From the NCBI GenBank assembly GCA_012064415.1, contig SSNU01000207.1:192000-255999 (forward strand): a stretch of DNA of 64,000 nt, read 5' to 3'. A model generated the notes under the pieces. It made no database searches, was not told the origin of the DNA, and worked only from the letters and a program-made list of their open reading frames with translations. Origin of the DNA: Gyrodactylus bullatarudis. Lineage: Eukaryota > Platyhelminthes > Monogenea > Gyrodactylidea > Gyrodactylidae. Positions within the stretch are counted from its first letter, which is position 1, and each line of letters begins with the position of its first letter. Below, piece after piece: positions 13,601 to 28,600 of this stretch. The position numbers were made by a program, and so were the translations under genes.

Positions 13601-16600
13601 TCATAGAGGTCTGAACATTTTTTAAAATGTGGAAAGAAGAAGATGATGCCAGTTATTTCACAAATAAGGCCTTTATTTCGGGCATACTCATCAGTGTGAT
13701 ACATGCCATATAAGTACATATTTGCAGAGAATTAAAATTAAAGATTCATTGGTTAACATTTTCTTTTGATTCTGGTTGGTCAATCCCTGTTTCCAGGGTT
13801 GACTGATTTTTTAAAAGATTTTTTAGAAATTAGAAGCCACACCAAAGGAAAGTATTTTGAGAAATTTTTAAATTGATTTTATGAATTTGACTAATCTTAA
13901 ATTGGTCATGTCTCACATCAGACTTAAAATTGATTACTCTCAGTCTTTGCTTTATTCCTATCTTCATTAACCCTTTCGTGAGGTTCGCCCTATATAGAGC
14001 GATCATTTAAAGTAGGAAATTCTCAGTTATTACGCAGGTCTCAACAATATCACATAATCTATTCTATAATTCACGCTAAACAAATCCGAAAAATACCAAA
14101 AAGTCTCAAAGAGATATCTAAATTTGGATAAAATAACCAAGATTAGTAAAATTTTGTTTTCATCTACTTATTAGTAGATGGGAAATTTAATTGATAATCG
14201 ACTTTCTTAGATGGGGTCATATGAATCCTTATTGAATAGAATTTCAATTAGAATCTCATTTAGAATGGTCCTATATCAATTTTGAGTCTTTTTCTAGATT
14301 GGTTTTCTTATCGTCTCGATGGTGTTGAGCAGATGATTTACGAATTTGTTGCAGACACTAGTTCTCAAGCTTCATTATTACATAGTTTTAACAAGTCCAG
14401 AGCTTTTAAATTATTTTATCATTTTAACACTTTATATTGTACAGATCACTTTCTCAATATAAGATTTTTGTCTAAAAAAATAACTTTACGTCATAGGAAT
14501 CATTGACCCTTTTCATAAATTCCTCAATATATTATATATATTTACGATAAACTATAATTATAATTATTAGAAACCAACTGAAAAATATCAAAGATTTACA
14601 ACTTGGACACAGTGTGACTACTGTTAACTAAATAATGGAAATAGTATATATTATTATTATAAATATAAATGAATAACAAATTGATGGATTATATATATAT
14701 GTGTATAGATGGGCAAATGGACACTATAAAAAGTAGATATATTGTAGTTGTAGTGAGGCAGTTACAATTATGAAAAAACAAACCTGATCCTGGTGAAAGG
14801 ATTTTTCCTAGAAGGCAAATTTTGAAATTAAGAAAAAGTTTTTTCATTCTCTTCTAAGCAAAATTGAAAAGCTCTACCAATAAGTGGTTAAGCACATTAA
14901 TCAATGGGACATAGAGACCATCTACAAGAGTTTTGTACTTTTTCTAGAAATTATTCCTTTGATTAAACAGAAATAGAACTGGATTGATACTAGGCAAGTT
15001 CGATGTAAAAGCATTTATAGAAAAACAACATCATAAATGATTTATGTTAAAAGATTTTTATATTATTCTGTATTATTTTGATTAAAATTTTTTTCCCAGT
15101 ATTTTTTTATTCTAGTTTCCTGGTAGATTTTGAAATTGAGAATAACGCGGTTCACTCAAATTTCCCAATAGAATAATGCTTTTTTATGTTCTCACATTTG
15201 GGAACACTGGAAAAAGTCAGGAGAGCAAATAATTCAATCAAGACTGGGAAAGAAAAAGTCAAAAATAACTACCTCGGGGATAAGAGAGATGACATTGCAT
15301 GCAGTTGGGCGTCTGAAGATAGAAAAATTTAACGATCCAGAGAGACAGTATTGCACAGTCATCCATGAAAAATAAGAGGTGTAAAGTAGCATCATAAAAG
15401 TGAGAAGTTGACAAACTTTTCAAAGTAAACATCGGGAATGTTTGAGGAGATCATTTGATGAAATGGACCACGAATCCTTTCTAGTTTAGACTGGCTAAAT
15501 TGTTAAAGAATAAGAAAAACTTGACTACCTTCTGAGAGAAATAAATTCAGAGATTTACAAATAAAGAAGACATTATATTATACTATGGCAGGAAGTGGAA
15601 ACTTACAAAGCAGACTTCCTATTCTGGGATGGTGACATTCGATTGGGAAGCGGAATATTCTGAGGTCCTCTCTGAGGTGGATTGGGGGCAGATTGATTGG
15701 TATTTCCACTTGATAGCTTGTTCATCAGTTGATTAAATTCTACATTCAATAGTAAATAATAATAATAATAATAAATTTCATGAATCTACTTTCAAGTAGA
15801 TGTACAAATAAATTCTCGAAAAGACTCACGCAATGGGTTAAATACAAGTGTCAGTTTTATTCTACACGATTGTAAGATGTGCGAACCTTGTTGGTATATT
15901 TGTTGCTGTTGTGGTGTAAGGGTTTTTATTCTTTGTGTGACATCTTCTATTTTCTCTGCATTGTTACTAGCAAAGTTTGTGATTGCTTGTAGGAGATGTG
16001 TTGGCTTTTGGTATTTACTTCTACCCGGTTCTGTTGTCAAAATTTCATCATTGAATGCAATAACCTGATCACCAACTCTGAGGAGCGGTCGTTTGTGACG
16101 AAATTCATCAACATTCTTCTTTTTTGAGTCTAAAATTGGATGATCTACACGGTTAAACGGCCAAGGATTATGCTGGATTTTGATTTCCTCAAAGTCGGTA
16201 TCCACCTTTGATTAAAGGAATCATTTTTAAAAGCAATGCATGAAATAGAATAATCAACTTTTTTTAAATAGTCAAGTAGATGAGCTTAGCATATTGTTAA
16301 AAAAAGAAAATTATCTCTCTACCTCAAATATTCTGGATTAACCCTTCATGTCCCATTGTTCCACCAGTGGAACACAACTCTTTCTTGAGCGATAATTTTA
16401 ACTGGAAGATACCTAAAACACTTTTTTACCCCTCATTAGAAAGAAAATTTATTAAGCTACAAAATTATGCATAATACATAAAGATAGCTTTTCACTGATG
16501 CACACCATAGTTACTTGAAGAAGGGTGATTTTTTGAAAATTTTGTCAAATATTCAAAAAATATTTAGAACGTTTTTTCTGAAAACCTATTTGCTGATGTC

Positions 16601-19600
16601 TTGGAGAGAAATAAAATAACTTTCTATCGTAAAACAATAGCCGTAGATTTCAAATGTGCAATCGCCTGCTCGATATCTCTATAGTTTAGAAGATAACTGG
16701 TTTTAGAGTTAAAAAAGGCCAATTTTAACCTCTATTATCTTTGAAAGGATGAGTTGGCTTACAAAATGGAATTCAGATTCAGAATCAGCGTAATTATTTC
16801 GGTTAGGTTGCAAATTTTCTCATTTGTGTGATGAAAAAATTAATTTGGGACATGAAGGGTTAAGATCGGGTTGATATGGATTAGGGTAATATGTAATTTT
16901 ATTTTCCCCATGCCTTTATAAGAAACTTATGTTTTAACTGAGAAAAACACATTTTCGAAAACAGAAATTAAAATTTTTCATGTTCTGATATAGAAAAATC
17001 CCATTATCCCTAAAATCATCAAAGTCTACTTAATTTCCTTCAAGAAACATGGGAAAAAAGACTCAATTTTTACTATAAGCCTTGTTTTTAATTAGAATGT
17101 TGCAAAAACTATTAAAAAATCTCAATTTTGTCCTTTCTCGTAGTGAAATTCATTGAAAAAATCTTGGCGCGTGTTCAAAAATTGTCATTTTCAATCGAGA
17201 TTTTGTATAACCTCGAAAGAGTATGGTTTTACAGGAAAATAAGCTTAGTTTTCGATTATCTTTAGAATAAGATTAAGGCTGGGAAAAGTTGAAAAATTTA
17301 TTTTCGTTCAATCTTCATGAAATTAGCACCATTCAATACAGAATTAAAATGATGAAGGTTCAAAGACAAGACCGTTTTTGTAATAAGTTTGAGATTCAAG
17401 TTAAATTCTCATTTTTTACATTCAAGACTCCTGTTGGATGAAGTACATATACACTACTAGAGACCGCCTTTTTTGGAAATCACACATCATGATGAAATTT
17501 GCTTTCATTATATAAAAATAAAAATACATTCCCCATTCAGGATTGTCTTTGAATGAAAATTGAGAACCCCGTTGAAATTGATTCGCATCTGTCAGGAAAC
17601 GTTAAAACGATGGAACGCGAACATATTTTACCAAATCTTTTATTAAGTTGATTTTCACTGGTAAATGATACAAAAAAAATTAAAAAATAGTTTTGTCCTA
17701 GTGATCATACTAATCTAGCCTTGGAAATTAGATTTAGATATTTATATTTAGATAGATAAGTGAACGATGGCTATCGTATTATAGCGACCATTAATCCAGA
17801 CATGGAAAATGATCAGAATAGTTATTTATCCGAATTGAAAGAAAAATCATGATTACTTTACGTAAATGAGATGAATCTTGAGGTTCTTCTTTATTTGAAG
17901 GGGAGCTGTGAATAAACTCAAAAGTCACCTTATTCTCGTATTTATAGTTGTATTTGAGGATTGAACAAATAATGGAATGTTTAAATAAGAAGACAGAATT
18001 TCCTACATCAGCTAACAGTTAGCAAATAGAGAAGGAAATGTGTAGAGAAAACAACCAAAAAGAAGAAATCCCAAAGAAATTCTATATAGCTTAATCTCTC
18101 GTATATAACTTTTTCTCGATAATTAACACTGCACATGTAATAATGTTCTCCAAAACTACAGTAGAGCGTGTAAAGAATGTGCCAGAGCTCTCTAGATGAT
18201 GATGATGATGATGATGGACAGTATTATTATTGCAGCACAAACAAAAAATGTAGAGCATCTGTTATTCACATGAAGAAGAGCTATCAAGTGTGCTATCAAG
18301 GTTATTAATGCTGGTAGAGAGAAAGAAACGGGTTTCTATCGGAAAAGGATCGATTTTTCAATAACCAAGAGAACTGAATTCAGATCAGTAGTTGTCTGTC
18401 TTGTCGACCGAGATGGACCGGAAAAAACAGTTGATGCATTGTTTGAGAAATTTGTAAATTCTAAAATTACTATTATTATAAGAATGGGCCATTTTTCACT
18501 CTTGGAAAATTAGAAGAAACTTAATTTATGGAAAGAAATCACCATGGTGATCTTTATTTCTATTCTGATAAAATATGGATTATTGCTAAAAATTGTCTTA
18601 TCTTACACATCTTGTCGTTGAAAGAGGTAATAATTTCTTGTACATCGTGCAATCCATGATTTTATAAAACTATAACAACTATGTAGATTTGAAAAGGCCT
18701 CTTTCGGACGATTCGGTACTGAAAAAGTCAAGTACTTTTTTTCAGTGAATGAGACTCAGGATTCTCTTCAATTTTATCAAAGAACCTATTGGTCCAGATC
18801 TGTAAAAATCATTGAAAATAAGAATCTTAATTCTCGAAAACTAAATTCGAATTATAAACGTTACTGTGCATAAATCACATTCTTTACATTGTAATATATA
18901 TTAATTTAAAAAGTTCAAATGGAGTTTAATTACTTATTCTTTTTTGTAGTAGAACTCATTCATTAAAGAGTAGTGGCGCAAATTAAAAAAAAATTTTCAA
19001 AGTTTTCTGTGAAATTTCCACATATAATTTTGATAAAAATGATGTGTGAGATCTAAAATAAATGAAAATTTGTTTGCAATCCCATTCATAGTGGTGCATT
19101 GCCCATTTTCCCTGAATTCTCTTGTAGGCATAGTGGTATAACAAAATTTAATAGAAATGATCTTAACGTGATTCTTATACTATTTTCATTGAAAAAAACA
19201 CTTGAAGCTTTATCAGCAAAAAAGATATTCGAAATTTTAGTGAAAACGTAGTAAAAATTCATTGAAAATCTAGCGGCATTTTTAAGAAAGTCTGATCTTT
19301 AAACTTGAATATTGTCACGAAAAAGCATTTTGACACATGATCTTGTATAAAATAATGTCAAGAAGTCATAGTATTACCAATTGAGAAGGTTTTTAAAGTA
19401 GGTTGAAAAATTTGTAACATCTCTATTGAGGAAGGGCAAGCAAAATAAATTTATCATCAATGATAATTTATCATAAAGTGAACAGAAAAGTCGAAAGGTG
19501 GATAAAAAATTTCTTTTAATCTGTCATGTGATCAAGTACACACAAGAAGAGACTACTAACATAGAATAGAAAGTGTCCTCTAGTCTGCGTCATGTAATTT

Positions 19601-22600
19601 TGTCTTAACCGATTAGAGAGTGTCTCGAAATTTAGCCAAGCTATATGTAGACTGGTTTTATTTTTTAAAATAAACTTGATAATATTTGAAATATTAAACG
19701 GTTTTGAGCTTTGGGACTAATCTTTCCAGTTACAGTCATTCTACGAAATTTGTGGAAAATTTTTCGATATCAGAGGCGGCGTTGAGGTTGCATCAGTCAC
19801 TTCTCAAAGATATCTGGACTCGATAAGGCAAATGGTTGCCAAAGTAAAGGAAAAATTTCCAAGATTCGGACGAATTTCATTCCAACAAGATAACGTCCGA
19901 CCACATCTGGGAAGAGATGTCAAAAATCTTTTTTCTAGAAGAGAATATCGATGTCATAGAACATCCTCCGTATAGTCCTGATCTAGTATCTTTTCAGGTC
20001 GATGCAACACTTTCTGAAGGGTAAAAAATTCCTCAAAAAAGGAGAGGTCGAAAATGGTATTTTTCGATTCAAAAAGTCAAGAATTTTACGCTGATGGGAT
20101 CGATCAGCTTCCTATTTGTTGGCAGAAATGTATTAAATCAGCTGGAGAATATTTTGATACCTGATTTTATACTTTTTTTTAATGCTGATTTTTGAATATA
20201 TTTTTTTATCTCTGAAATCTCATTTCTTTTGACGCAAGGGTGTAATGAGTTTATCAAAATTAGAGTTCATTTTCTCGAATTTAGTGGAATAATTAAACAA
20301 AATCAATAGAGATTTAAGAGGATGACAAATTTACAGGTTAGGATCCATTCGTGTATAGTGGAGAGTTAATCGGAATAAAGAAGCGTAACGACATTTTTGT
20401 ACAGCATACATTACTTAATTAAAAAAGCCTACAATTTATGTTTAGTAAATAAAACTCCAAAGACTTTTCAGTTAGCTAGAGAATCTGGAAACTCGGTTTC
20501 TAGAATCACTATTCTAGTTATTCATAGTTACAGGGGCTAATCTATTGAACATTTGCCCCCTCTTGTTTTGCAGTAAGACGAAGAGACTAAGGTTTTTTTA
20601 ACATAGACGAAATGAAAACGAACCCTTTGCGGTTCTATAATAGAAAGACCAACACGATTCAACTTGGAGAGAAATAAGAGGAGACAACTGTTCTCTAATT
20701 TAACCGTTACCGGGAATCTAGAAACTCAAGAAAGTCTTAAGAATCCCTAAATTTCTAGGGAATATGCAAACTAAACTTTTTGTCATTTAGCCTACTCATA
20801 TATAAATTTCTTCTTCAATATCCGCAAATTAAATTGTAAAACGATAATAATTATTTCCCAATAAAAGAATTCTGAATGAAAGAGAATGCATGTGAACACA
20901 ATGCATAGTTTAATCTGTAGTGAAATTTTATTTCATCCTACGGATAAAGGATAAAATGGTCTACTCCATTTTAATATGGTCCGTCTCTCACATCTAGGCC
21001 CAACCCACCCCCTTCTCTCTACTCAAATGCTCTTTGGGTAATAAATATTGTAATTATGTTAATAACAAGAAAATCAATAGGGAGATTATTTATAACTTTT
21101 TCAAGTAAAATAAATCAAGATTAGACTCGAATTCGTTGCAAGTAAAAAAAATGAGGCATTTTCTCTACTAAAGCAACTTGATATGAAGTTGGGGAACTGA
21201 AGAGTATGGTAATTTTTCATAATTTCGATTTGGTGCCAGAATCCAATTTTTCCAAGTTTGAGCTGAATTTTTTAAATTGATTTGAAAGTAAAAAGGTGGT
21301 CAAAAGAAAATTTCCCAGGATCAAGATAAGAGAAGAAAATCAATTATGCCTAATCTGTTCTAATGCTTCACTTTATTTTCGTTTGATTTCTTGATCATTT
21401 TCACTGTTTCATATTGATTGTAATGGAGGGAAATGTATATTCCATGTTTAATCATCATTTAAAGCTGTATAACAACGGTTGTACAATATATCCCATTGTT
21501 ATTAGTCCCATTCATATTAGTAGCTCATTGTAATAGAAATTGTATTGTAATTCATTCAAACTTTTCAATGGCTTCCAAAGTCAAATAAATTAATTAATGA
21601 AAAAAGGCTAGGCAATTAGGATAAAGTTATTTCTTAGAAATAGAACTACACAAAGTTTAGACCATGTATACTTTTTCGACATTTACCGACAAAATGACTA
21701 ATTTAAATGCACATTAGAAAAAGAACAGTAGAACAGTATTGGTTTCTAGCTCATTCATAGAGGATGAATTAAACAAATTTCCTGTTCCATATGTGGCTTA
21801 TTAGTGTCTAGTTTCCCTATAAACCTTATGGTATCTTAAGAAATCTATTATTGGGCGAAAGAAGATATTTTAAAAATGGATAAGGATTAGTACTTTGAAG
21901 AAATAAATAGTAGAAGGGTGCCCAATCCCACCGATGTTATTGAAGCGGTTATTACTACTTTGCTGCAAGGATGTTGCTTTCTCGTTTGATAACAATATCT
22001 ATGTACAAACTGACGGAGTAGCAATGGGCTCCCCTTTGGGTCCAATCATGGCTGAAATATTCATGGGTTAATTAGAATCTGGCCCTCTTCAGTAGATATA
22101 CTGAAAGCCAAAGTGTATAGGAGATATGTAGATGATATCTTCATGACCTTAAACAAGAGTATAGACCTGAATGAGATTTTGACCAAGTTCAACGAAGCTC
22201 ATAAAAATCTAAAATTCACAATAGAAATGGAAGAAAATGTTCAACTGCCTTTCTTAGAAGTCTTACTGTGTAGACAAAATGATGGATTTTTGTTAAGGAA
22301 AATTCATAGAGATGTTCTCAAATAAAACCAAGGATAAACTTTATGGTATCTTAAGGAACATATCTTAAGAAATTTATTATTGGGCGAAAGAAGATATTTT
22401 AAAAATGGATAAAATTACTACTCACCTGCTTGAGAAATATCAAATTCTCCTCAGTGTTGCCAATAAAGATGAAGGGAACAAAAACTTTGAGATCTGAGGT
22501 TAGCTTTGATGGATTCTTTGGTCGGAATACGGTCAAGTTGAATTCATAGGTCCTTGGCTTGGCCCGGGTACTACAAGCCAGATTAAGAAGTCGCTTCTCG

Positions 22601-25600
22601 GATGCTACATTAGAAAAAAGAGTATGAGATCACTATGTAACTAAATCTAGAGTTGACTAGATCTTCTTGTTATATAAACTCAATATTCTTTTCTATAAAT
22701 GGTCAGGAGCCCAAATATTTTTTGAACCTTACAATGAAATGAGCCGATAAAATTTTGAGCCCAAATAATTTTGTTGATTTTAAATACATTAATAGTGCCA
22801 AATTAGAATTTTTTATCTAATTTTGATCATAAATTACAAGTTATTCAATATAGTAATTTTGAACAAAGTAGTTCTTCAGGCAACTAATATTATTCCACCC
22901 CGTGTTCAAGTATTAACCCCTTCGATTTTTTGAGAATTTCTACCTTTATTCTCAGATAGTTCTGAGAATAGATTTTTACATAAATAAAATCCTCTCTATC
23001 TGTTAATTACCAACATCTGTTCGAGAATTGTAATGTTGATAGTTTTAAAAATTGAGCTGTACTCTACTAGGTTGTCTTCTGGCTTGTATTTTTTCTTTTT
23101 ATAATCCTAAAGGTAACCAAATACAAGCTAGAAGACAACTTAGTCAGGCAGCGAGCGAACCACGTAGAAGACAAGTTATTCAATAGTGTAAAATACTTTG
23201 AGTAATGTTAAAATTTTTGGAAAAAAATCATTTCTTCGATGGATAGGTATTTATGGAGGCAAAATTTCATTTTTAGGCATTCAGAAAACAGCCAAAAAAA
23301 AACAATCAGACTACTTACAAGTGAGCATTCTTATTTTTTGGATTCATATCATAAAAACATCCTTTGGTGGGAAAAAATAATGACAAAATAAAAAATAAAG
23401 AAATTCTTTGATCCATTAGAATAAATGCAAACTGTTCATATCAATCATGTCTCAATCAAATATTGGGTTAGAGCATCAGGCTTTATACAAAGACTGTTAA
23501 TCTACGACTAAAAGCTTTAATATTACCATTATTTGATTATCTTGCCCCCTTATTACCTAATTTGAACAATACTCAATCTCTTATGATTGAACGTATTCAA
23601 TTTAACTTTTTACATTCTTTATATCCTAATATTGACTCTTACAATGCTCTTATAGCTAAATCGGGTCTAAATCCACTTTGGGTCCATAGATTTGCATTTA
23701 TTATTAAGAAATTTTCAGAAACTTCTTCTATTTCTGTTGAAAAATATAATTTAAGAAACATAACCTATGATTTCAATGTTCTATTATCTTGCTTTAATTT
23801 TCTCTTTACTAAGTATGACTTGTCTGATTGTCAGAACCTTACTGATCTTAAATTAGTTATGGCTCATATCAGATCTAAAGTTGACTATTCAAAATCTCTC
23901 GTTTATTCTCCCCTTCAATGACCGGGCGACGAATCGAATTACTTTTCAGGCTATTCTCACTTTCAAAATTAACTATTGACTCTACATAAAACCTGCTTTT
24001 TCAATTTTTATTCAGATATATGTTTATATATTATTCTATAATCAGATTATATTATTGCCATATTTTGGATACTTCATTCTCAAATATAAGAACTTTTTTC
24101 TAACAAAAAAATACACCGTTAAAATCCTCTAAATGGATCGATAAAAAGTTATGCGTATTATTTAAAATTTATCCAAGCTCATCTATTATGATAGGCTTTG
24201 TCATTGAATGTTATTACGCATATATAGCGAGTACCAGTAGTCTGAAAAAGGATGCATTTCTCAAGTTTCTATAGAATGAAGAACAAAATGAAATCTTACC
24301 GTTTCCATAGAGAGAGAGGAGTTGATCAAATTTCGCAAGAAATTCAATCATTTCCGGATTATCTTCAAAGTCGGAAAAGTATTGATGGACCCATAATAGG
24401 ACGCAGCGTTTGACGCGTAGACGCAACTTGGAGTTATTCTTGTACCAGTGAATGAGACGATCGACAATCTTTCTTGGACTGTCAAGAAATGTCCTGTAGG
24501 TGAGAAAGAAATCCTCAGCATAACTCTGAATGTCTGTTATGGAGGCTTGAGCGGCAATTTGACTTTGACTCAGTTCGTTCATTAAATGTTCAATCAACTT
24601 TTCCGGGGTTCCCTATGAAAGAATTTAAAAATAGTAATGATCAATTCTTTAGTCTGATTAACCATAAGATTTCAGCTCTACTATTCATCAAACAGGTGCT
24701 ATAATAATTCAGAAAAAGTGGATTGTTTTAACTTTAATTATATATAATTGCCCAGACTCTATCTGCTATACCTTCACAGATGGTCAATTTTTGATAGATA
24801 ACTCCTGAACTGATAAAATTGGGTTAAAATAACCGCAGATTTGTAACCAAGAAAAGGGCTAACAGATCAAGTTATAGATGTTAACAAATGATAGAAAGTA
24901 AATCTTTTCAAAAATCTCTTCTCGCGTGCCTATAAGAACCAGTGACTTGTCAATTAAAGTATTACCTAAATCAAGACTTGGAGTAGTCGTTCAATTAAAA
25001 AAGCTTTTAATATTTTGTACCTCTAAACTTAAATCGTGTTTCATTTAAAAAAGAGTATTTATTGATTTTTTAAAGAGTTGTAGATGTCAGCCAATGGAAA
25101 TGAGTCTATTTAGATTCTAATTAGATGATTCTTTTTTATTTAATTGAAATTGGAATATTAAATATGTCTTCTTCTTACATATCGATAGACTTGTATGTTT
25201 CATGTGCTGTATGAATAATTTACATGATGATTATTTATCGATTATTTTAGGAAATATACTTTGATTTACATTAGAATATATCCTCTTCTCTAATCTGTGT
25301 GTGTTTGTGTAGAAGGGGAAAGTTATTCTACTTCTTTCTTCTTTTACTTCCAGGAAAGCAAAAGAGACCAACAAACAGCTATTGTCCTAGATAAAAGATT
25401 CATTCACGAGAATGGATACTTTCCCTACAGACTCTCGGAATAAATAGTGCATGTTGATTTTTTGGAAATTTTTTATGTTGTGTATGACATCTAATGACAT
25501 AATATGCATTGTAGTAAAATCATTATTTTGAATTTCTCCTATTTGACAAGGCCGGCAATCAAATGAAAAAGCTTATATGGGCCAAGGTTGTTGAATGTTT

Positions 25601-28600
25601 TGAACAAGTAGATTTTAAAGAGACTGAAATAAACTTTTCAAGGAACAAAATTTGATTCTTATTCAAGTGTTTTAAAATGGACTTGAAATAAATGTTAGGC
25701 TTGAGGCTTGCTCATCGGCATATTCCAGCTAAAGTTAATGATTGACTACAAGGTTGTTGACTACACTTGCTACCTGACTAGGTAGTCTTCTGGCTTGTAT
25801 TGGTCTATTTGTTTAAAAATACTAGGAAGAGAAGGTTGTAGTTTTTCTTAAAAAATAAGGATTATAAAAAGTATAGTGATTGTTATAGTAATCAGAATTA
25901 TTAGAGTATAATTATTAATAATAACTCTGATAATATAATTCATCACTTGAAAGAACATTAAAATTAAGATTTACAATAAAAAAACATTTAGAGTATCCTG
26001 AATAGAATAGTTTTCACGCCAAAAGAGGAGAATACGACATGTATTCGGAATATTGTATGAGTCCAAACTATTTTTATCAGGCTAATCAAAATGTTTTTTA
26101 TTCTAATTCTTAATTTTAACTTTTCTTCAAGCGATAAATTATATTATCAGAGTTATTACTCTAATAATTCTGATTACTATATTATGGCATATTTCAAATC
26201 TAGCGATGGTGCCGGATTCCCATTTTTTGAACTTGGAGTTGATAATTTTTGTTGATTTAAAAGTGAGAGAGTGATCAAAAGTTGATTTTTAGGATCACGT
26301 TTAGACAAAGAAATCAAATATGCCGATTCAGATTTTGAGAATCCGCCCATCTTCATGTGAAAATCGAATTTTGATTTTTTGAACATTTTCACTACTTGAA
26401 AATTGATGAAATATTGATGATTCAAGATCCGTGGAAATAGATTCAATGCATATTTAATTAGCCAATGTAAATGTTAATTGTTAGATGATAATAACTGGAC
26501 AGATTTAGCATGAGATTTTTTAATGAAAAAAAATAAAAACAAGAAAATAGGTACATCTATCTAGATACGTGTACTTGGCATCAAGTATGGGGTTCTACTT
26601 GTATTTCAGATGTTTTTTTTTCTTCTTAACAAGTACGCTTATAGAGAGAGAGAGATGTAGTATTTGATGAAAAAATAATAACGCAAGAGGCATTTCATTC
26701 ATAATAATAATCAAGCAGAATCTAAAAAATAAATGTGTATTACGAGAGAAAGAGTGACTGAGAGAGCTTCCTTTGACCTTAACCAATTTCATGAAAGCAT
26801 ATTCATACTGTTATTTAACAGTGGAGTGTGAATCGATACTGTATTGTTATTTATCTTGATATACACGTTCCTATTTTATACTTTTTATTAATTCAAGTAT
26901 GGATCAGATCAAGAGTATATAGGGTTGAAAAACGAACCCTGACAGGGGATATTAACAAGGGTTAATTGTTGTAGAGGCTAATTTACTCACTCCTAACTAG
27001 GCATTGTAATGACCTTAAAAGGGTAATTAAAAAACCATGTTATTCACCTGAAAATCATGTCTGAATTGATGATGTTCACCGTGTTCGATTCTACAGAAAG
27101 AAGAAAATACGATGAATCTCAAAAGGTATTTCTATCAAGTCTATGAATATTTTAGTGATAGATCGAGAATAGATTTCGTCAATTTAGAGAGAATCTGTTG
27201 AATAAAAGTTACTCGAGAATCTACATCTCAAGACATTTGATCTGATGCAGAAACATTATCAGATAGTAGAGTAAAACAAAATATTTTCTTTCCCAAAAAA
27301 CATTCTGGGCAGTTTGCTACACAGAAAAGAAGATAAATTAAATGCAAAATTGTTGGTGTTCTGATACCCATTTTCCTAAAGTTTCAGAAAATGATGAGGA
27401 AATGTAGTCAAGGGATTCTAGATAACTATCAGAATAATTCCTATCCGAAAAGTCCTACAGATTACTCAAAAAGTGAATTTTATCATTTATTGTAGTAAAA
27501 TTCATTCAAAATTTATTGGCGCGTATTTAAAAATTTTAATTTTTAAATGAGATATTGTATATCAGAACAAGATTTAAATTATTCAATTCAAAAGGATTTA
27601 ATTCTCAATCGAATGAGCAGATAGCCGAAAAAGTTGTAAAAATTTGTAGTATCCTATTGGATAGACTTGAAAATTTATTTGAAAATGATTTAAAGTGGAA
27701 GAGATGTCAGTTCAAACTTGGATGTATTTTCCCTTATTTGACTGACTTAGCCCAAGTGTTAAAGAAACTACCCTAAATTTTTTCCATAGAATTTGAAGCA
27801 ATAATTTTTGCATCAGAATCGTTCGATATTTCCTATATTTTTGGTTGAGCTGTGCTCCACTCTACAGGATTATGATATGGAAAGAATATTTTATTCCTTT
27901 CATGAGGAGAGATAAGATCGTTTAAATAATTCAAGAGATGAGAACTACTAGATAAATGTCTCTTGATATGAAAGCAAAAACTCCTGGATTTTTATAGCAC
28001 AAGTAAGATCAATAGTGAAGAGCCATTTCGTGATGGAACTAGTCATTTTGATATTGTAATGATTTTAAAACTACTCAAGTCAGCTCCATCAATAAGGCCA
28101 TGATGAAAATTGTGTTTAGGACACCTCAGGAGTCATCACAGAGTGAGCATACTTGTTAGAAAAAAAAACAAGTGACTAATCGATTTGTGAAAAAAAATGC
28201 TAAACATCACCTTTCAAAAAAAAAACATGTGTACCTAAACACAAAAAGTTTCACCAACAATTTTTCATATACACCGATTCTCTCGGCAACAGTTGTAACT
28301 ATTGATTGAAGTTTAGATTTTAAAAAATTTTTCTATTTGCTTTACTCGTTGAGACTCTTTCTAGAAAGAAGAAATTGATTTTGACTCGTGTTCCATGCAG
28401 ACGTTGAGAATTGACAACTTACAAAGAGAGTTAATTTGTTGCTTCCGAAATCGGAGAAAAAAGGGGATATTTCTAGCATTTAGTTCTTGTAAGGGAAAAA
28501 TCAGACCTCCAGACTATTGGAACGAAACAAGGAGAAAATTATAGACTACTATAGAGGAAAGAGAGGACTTGTTCTTATCCCCAAAAAATAAACTTGAAGG

